Shown: one piece after another, positions 56,685-64,000 of the stretch | How the letters are laid out: each line of letters begins with the position of its first letter | Numbering within the stretch: the first letter of the stretch is position 1 | Assembly (NCBI RefSeq): GCF_020382885.2 | Contig: NC_058506.1 | Span: 3,162,001 to 3,226,000 of the forward strand | Source: Scatophagus argus | Lineage: Eukaryota > Chordata > Actinopteri > Scatophagidae | Length of the DNA: 64,000 bases | Reading direction: 5' to 3' | Notes under the pieces: generated by a model | The model's input: only the letters and a program-made list of their open reading frames with translations | What the model was told of the DNA's origin: nothing | Database searches by the model: none | Position numbers and translations under genes: made by a program

Positions 56685-59600
56685 TCATTTGCTCTTTCCA
56701 GACGTACTGGAGCCCCCCGCCCCGCCCTCCATTTTGTCGGCAATTTCTGACGTGTCTAACTTCTCAGAGCCTTCCCCTTTCTCTGACCTCTCCTGCTCGG
56801 ACCTCTCTGACCTGGCGTCTGCGTCCCCCTCTGACTTCTCCTTCCTTTCCGAGTGGTCGGGGTCCATGGACGAGGTGCCTGGCTTGTCCCACTTGGCCAT
56901 GGCCTCATGCTCAGCTATACAGGTGGTGATATTTGAGGTCCAAGCCTTCAGGTCCTCCTACAGAGAACAGATATAGGCATAGGGATAAAAGGAATCTCAG
57001 GTAACATCTTTCTCTTTGGTAACTTTCTCATGTTGTATTTTAGACCATTTCAAGTAAAAGTACCTCAAAATTTATTTGTAAAACATTTTGATTTACTTAG
57101 GAACATTCCACCGCTAGCCAGGACATGACCTAGTCTGACAGATTAACTGCATGATACATTTCAAGTCCAACTCAAATCACATTAAGTTATCCCTTTCTGT
57201 AGTTAAGTGTTGTTGTTTAAATGTATTTCTAAGAATTTTTATTATTAAAAGGATGAGAAAAGGTGTTGATGTGAACTGACAGCAGCTGGCTGGTTGTTAG
57301 AGTGCTGGTGAGACAAAGTACACATGCTTGCTCTACAGCCTACACGTCATGGGCAGACAGCTTGTTGTTAGTATAGAAGAGTAAAAAACACACCAGCACC
57401 TAACTGGACAGAAGTGTCATGTGCAGTTTATTTACATGCTGTCTAATGTGTTGTAGCTGAGCAGCTATTGATCCAGGCTGCAAACTCATTTTTGCATCAC
57501 ACTTTTCCCTGGATGTTTGTTTGGTCATTTGTTCAGTAAGCTAAGGTGCAGGACAAGATGTGTTCATGTTTGTTAAGAAAAAGAGACTTTAGCAGGAACG
57601 TTAACGCTGTTGTTCAGAGTCACTGGCTCTTAGTATTACAAATCTGCCGTCTAGCTCAGTATGCTTATCACAGAATGCTGATGTTACTGCTTTAGATTTT
57701 ATTGGCTGTACCACACCATCAACTCAACTAATGCTAAACTAGAGGGCACCATCATGAGACCAAAAAAATATGCAACAGAAATGTCTGCATTTACATTCTG
57801 ACAGTATACTATATATTTTGCTCACATCTTATGTTATTGTACTAATCCAAGAGAGGAATATGTGGAATATGTTCAAAATCCATTCATTTTTTCAGCATGA
57901 ATTTTTGTGTTTGGTTACTATTCTATACTATACTACACGGTTGGTGACATCCTATAACTTTCATTGTCAACAAACTTCATGAATAGACCAAAACCAACAA
58001 TCTATTAATCTGTCTCTCAGTACTCGTCTGTGGCTCTCGGCCCCAAGCCCATTGGTACTTACTGAAAAAGCTCATCTTTAAAGGTCCAGTGTATAGGATT
58101 CAGGAGGACTTGGGGGCAGAGATGGAATATACCCTAATATTAATTGCATTTTCATTAGTGTGTAATCACCTGAAACTAAGAAAAGTTGTGTTTTCTTTGA
58201 AACTTTTAGAGAGTGGGTCCTCTTATAATATAGCCATGTAGGAGGTCACCACAATTATCATTTAAAATTATTGAATACATGTGTATGTTGCTAACCTAAT
58301 TTATAGTTACTGGACCTGAAGCTAGAAGCTCTAAAGTAAAGAACAGTGGATTATGTCCTGATGCCTGCCTCATAAACATGACTTAAATATAAATGTTCTT
58401 ACCTCATCTTTTGCATGGAATGCAAAGTTGTTTCCATCATTCATTCTGTTTCAGAGAAAATAAACAGGGATTGTCAGTTTCTAATGCACTGCAATGTCTT
58501 TTATAACCACATGTCTAATAAATAAAATTAAAATTACGCTTGTTTAATATTCTGTGTTATGACATTTCTCTCTTAAATCTGGAGAAATAGGCTGCAACTT
58601 CTGATTTTAAATGTAAACAATTGACAATCCCTTTGACTATCCCTCAGCAAAGTCACAATTTAAAAACACAAAAAGCAGCTCTTACTGAAGAATGAATACG
58701 TTTTTCTTCTTTTTGTATCCCATTGAAGGATCAAATGAGCAGTTACTAAGGTCAACAGGAGGCTCTTCATTGTACGTTGTGTTGTGGTTTCTTGCGTCTT
58801 TGTAGAAAGTCAGCTTTCCTTCTTTCAGCACACAGTATACGTTCACCCAGGACTTGCTGTAAAATCAAAATGACACATTGAATGTAATAACATTATATAC
58901 ATTTTTGGCTAAAATTTAGGCCAGCTGGATGTAACTTTTTCTCAGATCATTATTATCACTTATGATTTTGCTGGTTAAAATGACAACTGATAGCTCACGG
59001 ATGCGTGCTAATCTGCCAACGATTATCATATTGGATTAGCATAAACTAGCCCCACGGGTTAGTTGAAAACACTGTCTCTAGGTGGTTTTTAAATGTTTCC
59101 AGCTGACTTGCTTAAACAATCATTTGTAGAAAGACTCTTAAATATGCACTTGATGGCCACATACATAATATTTTGCTAAAGCTACATGTTATTGAAAAGA
59201 CATCCTTACTGTATCCATGTAGAGGACATGGAAATAAGGAAAAGCATTGCTCTTGTATTACAGGTCAGCTAGTTATTCCTCAAATTACAAGTATGACAAA
59301 GACAAGTGTAAGCTCAGACTGTTATTCATTTGTACATAACCTAACTTGGATGCTTATCTTAGTGGTCAATTATAAGCTTTGTCTGTTGCTTGCTTTATCA
59401 GTAGAGTTTTACCTGTTTGGGCTTCTCTGTTGTGCCTCAAGGTCAGAGGTGGTGGCCTTTTTGCGGTAGAGGAAGCCTTCATTGTGGGCAGTGTGTGAAG
59501 GTGGCTGAGGTGTTGTTGGGGCACCGGTAGCTGGGGCTGAGCGAGAACGGCGTGTCTCCTCAGGCTCTTTTGGACGGGGCCTCCTCCTTGGTTTGGGACG

Positions 59601-62484
59601 GTCTCGGGCACGAGGTCGCCCGTCAAAACGAGTCACGGGTGCTGAGAGGCTGCTAGGAGGCCGGTAAGGCTCTCCTCGTGCCTGAGAAAGCAGAGGACAA
59701 AAGAATGTGAACCAAGGCACAAAAAAGTGAACATATGCAACATCAGTGTGATGTACTGTATCCAAGCAAACTCACATGTGCCGCTTCTCTCTCCTGAACT
59801 TGTTCTACAATTTCTGCCATGGTAGATCTCTTCTCCCTGCAATGACAAATGACATGACTCACCCAAACAGTAAACATAATCATTATGTGACCCTAAACAC
59901 CTAAACATAATTAGGATCACACTGGAAACTGCTGAGTAGACAAATTGTAAAGCCAAATGTTATGATCATTTGAATTTCACCATCATCAACACAAGTCATT
60001 CACATACCCTGAGCGTTTGTCAGATCCCTCCTTAACAGAGCCCTCCAGGTCACTTGAGTCCTGCCTCTGCAGCCTCTGCTTGCTGCTGCCCTCTTGTTCA
60101 CTGGACGACTGCCTCTCCAGGCGTCTCCGGTACCGCTCCTGACGCACAATCAGTGGCAGCTCATTAAGCCTGGCCTGGATCTCCTGTTCGCTGGAGGTCT
60201 GTCTACCCAGCTTATATTCTCTCTCTCTTCTCAGATGGTCCATCTGAGGATCAGAGCGACTGCCACGAGGATCCCTCTGGAGACGACCATGGAGGAGCTC
60301 CAGCCCTGACTCTGGCCCCATCATGTCTGCCATTGGGATTTCACCAAATTGTTCCCGCTGCACTCTACTGGCTTCTAGGAGGGGGTTTACAGCCTTGTGG
60401 ATGTGGTTAATCCTGGGCTGCATGAAGTCAGCTTTCAGGTGCTGCCATGCATATGCCATTTTAGGGTCCATGATGCCACCACTCTGTGCCAGGTAACCAG
60501 AACTACCCAAACTTCCACTACTGTAATGATTTTGTGCCAGGTAGCCTGAGCTACCCATCCCCCCACTGCTTTGATAATTCTGCACTTGGTATCCAGAACT
60601 CACCATGTTAGGCTGCTGTGCCAAATACCCAGAACTCCCCATATTGGGCTGTTGTGCCAAGTATCCTGTACTCCCTAAATTAGGCTGCTGTCCCAGGTAT
60701 CCAGAACTTCCCATATTTTGTGACTGGGACAAATATCCAGAACTGCCCATATTCTGCTGAGGCAGAAAACCAGGGCTTCCTATAACTCCACAGCTTGGCT
60801 GCTGAGCTAGGTTACCTGAACTTCCTAACCTGCCACTGCCTAGATGGTTTTGCATGCCACTAATACACCCAGAAGTCAGTCCAAAGTACCCAGAGTTCTC
60901 AGCACTGCCAGCAGTTTGATGGTTTATCACAATGTAATTAGAAGTGTCTGCTCCACCACTGTGGGAGGTCAGTGCTGAGAAACTGGAGTCATTTCCACCT
61001 CCGGCCGCCGGGTGGTTCATACCAAGGTACGAGGAGCCCACGAACTTTCCACTGCACTGTTGTTCCAGTCCAGGGTAGCCTGATCCATTTGTAACCGGGC
61101 TGTAGCTAGCTAGGGTTGAGGGCAATCTCTGGGTTGGAGGGATGGCACCCAGATCCAGACTGGTCTGTAAGGGTTTGGGTTCTATATGTGCCTGTACCGT
61201 CTGCCTCAAGAAAGATGAGGTAGCACTGGTTGAGGGAACACTGGGAGTCAGACAAGATAATGGGAACATCCTTCGGCTGGAGAGTGGGGTCGTCTTTTTC
61301 TCCTCCTCTTTTTTCTTCTCAGCCTAAAGAGAGAGTTAAATAATTAAGTGACAACACTACACAAACCCAATTAAAACCAGAAATTAAAAGCTGAATGGTC
61401 CAATAAAATGGACGTACATGAAAAGCACATTGGGAGCAGTGAGTGAGGGTACATGACATGCACTGAAAGTCATGAAACAGATTTAAGCCCATAACGATGC
61501 AAACTGATGGTATGCACCTAGCCATCACAAGGTCACATTTTGTTCCTGTAGTGCCATTAAACTGTGACTCCACCAAACTGATTAAACATTTATCTACAGT
61601 CAAGCTTACTGCGGAAAGCTGGCGGAGAGAGCTGAAGCGTTCTTTCCAGGTTACAGCAGCCTTGCGGAAGGCCTCATGGCGAAGGATGAGCTGCTCAACC
61701 TCGTCTGTTTGGGCCTGGGCCTCTCCTCCTTCTGGCTGCTTGGAGGTGATCAGTGGCTCCTTGGCCTTCAGCCAGGATTCTGCCTTTGCCGTCTCCTGGG
61801 CAAACTGGAACCTTTCCTGCTCTGGAGGTGACAGCAGACCAACAGTATAGTAACCATTATGTCACACTCTAAAACACACTACAGTAGAAATTGGCTGTTT
61901 AAATGCTTGTGTGTACATTATTGAATCATAGTTCAGATGTGTGTTATCATGAACAATAAAATTCATACATTATTCATGAACAGAGTACAAAGTGGAATAA
62001 CCATTAGCAGTCTGAGCCTGTTTGACATTCAACATAGCATTGTGTTACAAACTGCTTCTGCTCTGATATATTTGTCTAATGAGTTACTCACTGCGCTGTA
62101 ACTTTTCCTGGTGTTTATCCCATTTTTCACCAAGATCCTTCTGCTTAGCAAGAAGGCTGTCCAACTTCTCTTGTATCTGTGGTGACAGACAGATTGCAGT
62201 CACAACCACAACAACAAACTGCTGCATCTTAATCAATACACTTTGTTTTGGTCTTATGCATTCTTTTGAGGCACATGTGGTAGTCATTTCTATGGGTCTT
62301 TTCTATGGGTTCTATGGGTTGTCAGGTTGTTTTTGTCAACCTGACCTCCTCCGATGCAGGGTTTCCTGCAGCTATCAGGATCTTGCCAAGATCTGCACAC
62401 TGCTGTATGGTCTTGCTGCGGCCATCTATTTTGATTTTCAACTCCTGGTGTTGTTTCATCATCCCCTCCAGAGCTGTCAAGTCC
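56685..62484 (-). CDS. sptbn4: Spectrin beta chain, beta-IV type, C-terminal part (5' end outside window)
   Basis: This membrane-skeleton protein links ankyrin-G and actin at axon initial segments and nodes of Ranvier. Nine exons in transcript order: 62484-62346, 62176-62092, 61821-61610, 61323-60008, 59836-59776, 59681-59413, 58856-58686, 58445-58403, 56957-56685. They join in phase to about 855 residues. Three exons hold the last spectrin repeats (IQEKLDSLLAKQKDLGEKWDKH, ESWLKAKEP). The 1,316-nt exon and the next two form the beta-IV-specific region, with three ERQES-like motifs (GRQTSSEQE, ERQSSSEQE, QRQDSSDLE). These motifs are the main reason for choosing SPTBN4. A PH domain follows (EGFLYRKKA, SWVNVYCVLKEGKLTFYKD, KKKKNVFILQMNDGNNFAFHAKDEEDLKAW). 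The tail is Ser/Glu/Lys-rich and ends SSTSGKSK. The first exon base completes a codon from an exon beyond position 64000. Confidence 0.93.
58078..58370. repeat. Teleost 'AAAGGTCCAGTGTATAGGATT' MITE-like repeat
   Basis: The opening 'aaaggtccagtgtataggat', the central 'gtgtaatcacctgaaactaa' and 'gtgggtcctcttataatata' are hallmark segments of a very common fish repeat. It is inserted in a spectrin intron. Confidence 0.7.
60478..60830 (-). repeat. sptbn4: In-frame tandem repeat 'MGSSGYLAQQPN' in sptbn4
   Basis: Nine to ten imperfect 11-16-residue units sit inside the large sptbn4 exon. They include GSSGNLAQQPS, GSPGFLPQQNM, GSSGYLSQSQNM, GSSGYLGQQPNL, GSTGYLAQQPNM, GSSGYLAQQPNM and GSSGYLAQNHY. 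Each has a Gly-Ser-Ser-Gly-Tyr-Leu core and a Gln/Asn spacer. The open frame is kept throughout, so selection for the protein is likely. The region upstream to residue SYLGMNHP has more divergent units. Confidence 0.9.
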
Positions 62485-62772
62485 CTGAGAAGAAATAGAC
62501 CAGATTCAGTTGGTTTAAGCGAAAAATATAACTACAGTTTGTGTGAAGCTGTTGTGAAGCTGTTGCTTCACAAGCACAACACTTAGCAGACTGCAATACA
62601 GTTTTAATGCTAAAACAATCAGTCGATCAATTATCAATTAGAATTTCTAGTTACTGGCATAGCTGTAGGGATGGCAATTCCAACACTTCGGTTGAAACTA
62701 CCGGCTGCATTGCCATGACATTTGTTAAATGTATCTATATTGCTCAGAATTTAAATAATAACAATTTTGGTT

Positions 62773-62850
62773 ATCTCAATTCAATTCAATTCAGTTTTAT
62801 TTAAAGTGCAAATTCCTAACAGAGTTATCTCAAGACACTTTACAGGTGTG
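62773..62850. repeat. Teleost retroposon fragment with (TTCAA)n end
   Basis: Repeated CAATT/TTCAA units run into 'cagttttatttaaagtgcaa' and 'gagttatctcaagacacttt', a ubiquitous fish repeat in reverse orientation. The fragment at 7375 is the same family. Confidence 0.6.
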
Positions 62851-63589
62851 TAAACAACACATTAAAAAAAGAAGAAGAAGAGAAACAGAGAGAAACAGGT
62901 CCCAGGGCATCTCCTGGCTTTTCCTTGAGTACCAGCACTGGAACCACCTTACAGCATCCTAACACAAATAGACTATGTAGTACTTCCATGGACAACCTTC
63001 TAATATAGTTTGCCATCAACAAATTATTATATTTACTTCACCATGACCTCTTAAAGATCAAACACACATTTCTTTCCAGTGAGAATTACAGCTTCTTGGT
63101 GCAAGATAAATTAGGAGAACATTATTTTTGTTATATTTGGTATATGGTATATATACATATGTATAACAGAGCCATGGACAGGAAATGGAGGGAGATAGAT
63201 GGGGATGGCATGCAACAAAGGATGTTTTTGAATTGGGGATGTTATGGTTACATGATGTGTCTTACAGCTGAAATACATGGAGCATGGACATGTCGGAATA
63301 CATCTGCCACAGCATGCCTGCAGCAGAAAGTGTCCATTATAATCAATACACGCTGCTCCACTGAAAAGCTGCTAATGTCTATTTTTATGTGGCTGTTCTT
63401 TTTTTCCACTATATATGGTGGTTTTTACCTGTTGGTAGGCTAACCCTCCAACTCTCCAGTTAATAATCAGACTTAATAACCAGTGCTTGGACAAGGAAAT
63501 CTTGGCCCACGTATCCAGATCTCTTGGCCAATGTTTCGGCTATCATGAAATGATAGCTGATGGGGTCAGAGACTGAATTTACTAAGACA

Positions 63590-63722
63590 TTAGACTACAA
63601 CTGCCAACTGGAACAATACAATTTCATTTTTGTTTGAAAAATGATTGAAATGATTAGCCAAAAATGTTAGCTTTTTCTGTTGATCAACTAATCAATTAAT
63701 CAACCAAATATTTCAGCTCTAA
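63590..63722. repeat. Degenerate GATTAAT-type MITE relic
   Basis: The block contains 'gattgaaatgattagccaaa', 'gttgatcaactaatcaatta' and an end in 'atatttcagctctaaa'. It is the same broad family as the relics at 22755 and 30180. Confidence 0.4.
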
Positions 63723-64000
63723 ATGGGAAAAATCATTAGTTACAGCTCCATATAGGACATGTACATATGTTTTACCCTCTTTATCAACAACTGCTTAAAG
63801 ATTGCACAATAGAACTGACTCAGTAAAATGACAAATAATGGAAGTGATTACTGAGTAAGATTTAGTCCTCAATTATAATATGAAAAACTGAACAACAGAT
63901 GTCATTTAAAATTAGGTCAAGGTGGCGCAGCAGTCTAATTTAACATTACACAGTAATGAAGTTCTGTCTAAAGGGACTGGACAAGACCACAGAGATTTTG

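Larger units (their letters stand above)
62485..64000 (-). other. sptbn4 intron to the window edge
   Basis: No further spectrin exon could be identified up to the right edge. The visible exon at 62484 begins in mid-codon, so at least one exon lies beyond 64000. Two repeat relics inside are listed separately. A small 8-bp inverted repeat (GCTATCAT/ATGATAGC) occurs near 63538. Confidence 0.6.

Noticed and set aside
58403..58856. Apparent frameshift in the spectrin PH domain
   Set aside because: On careful reading the exon at 58445 starts with AATGAATGATGG. The split codon CA|A then joins in phase (ILQMNDGNN), so no break exists.
60478..60830. CRISPR-like array
   Set aside because: The periodic units are an in-frame protein repeat in a vertebrate exon, without equal-length direct repeats and unique spacers.
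63165..63300. Possible SINE or gene fragment ('gatggcatgcaacaaaggat')
   Set aside because: It faintly recalls a common fish repeat but is too diverged to delimit or classify.

Overview
The window is nuclear DNA from a teleost fish, probably a percomorph. The genes have vertebrate exon-intron structure with canonical splice sites. Each splice-phased conceptual protein matches a vertebrate family from end to end, and the introns and spacers carry interspersed repeats typical of bony fish (a tRNA-like SINE with GGATG tails and several MITE-like relics). Nothing bacterial or plasmid-like is present.

Layout. (1) 1-9456: AT-rich flank or first intron of a sodium/calcium exchanger gene, with repeats and one candidate regulatory cluster. 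(2) 9520-18527 (+): complete coding region of an SLC8 exchanger, best read as slc8a2 (NCX2), 12 coding exons, 923 aa. (3) 20795-31583 (+): complete hnrnpl (hnRNP L, four RRMs), 13 coding exons, 517 aa. It has a U12-type AT-AC intron and a 5-kb sixth intron holding CA-rich clusters and a candidate poison exon. (4) 33475-35241 (+): irf2bp1, whole coding region in one exon, 588 aa, with a likely 3'UTR intron. (5) 38471-43761 (-): a MICU2-like mitochondrial calcium-uptake regulator, 12 exons, 421 aa. (6) 44011-51510 (+): a 7,500-bp gammaretrovirus-like endogenous retrovirus with two 470-bp LTRs that look identical, a 4-bp target duplication, a tRNA-Pro primer site and broken gag, pol and env. (7) 56685-62484 (-): the last nine coding exons of sptbn4 (beta-IV spectrin). 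The gene continues past the right edge.

Four of the five host genes (SLC8A2, HNRNPL, IRF2BP1, SPTBN4) have human orthologues on 19q13, so this is a compact fish version of that segment. The MICU2-like gene has no counterpart there that I know of. The genes are not an operon and share no single pathway, although the exchanger and the MICU-like protein both handle calcium. All exon boundaries were placed by eye from GT/AG (or AT/AC) signals, reading-phase continuity and family similarity. No database search or transcript data was available.
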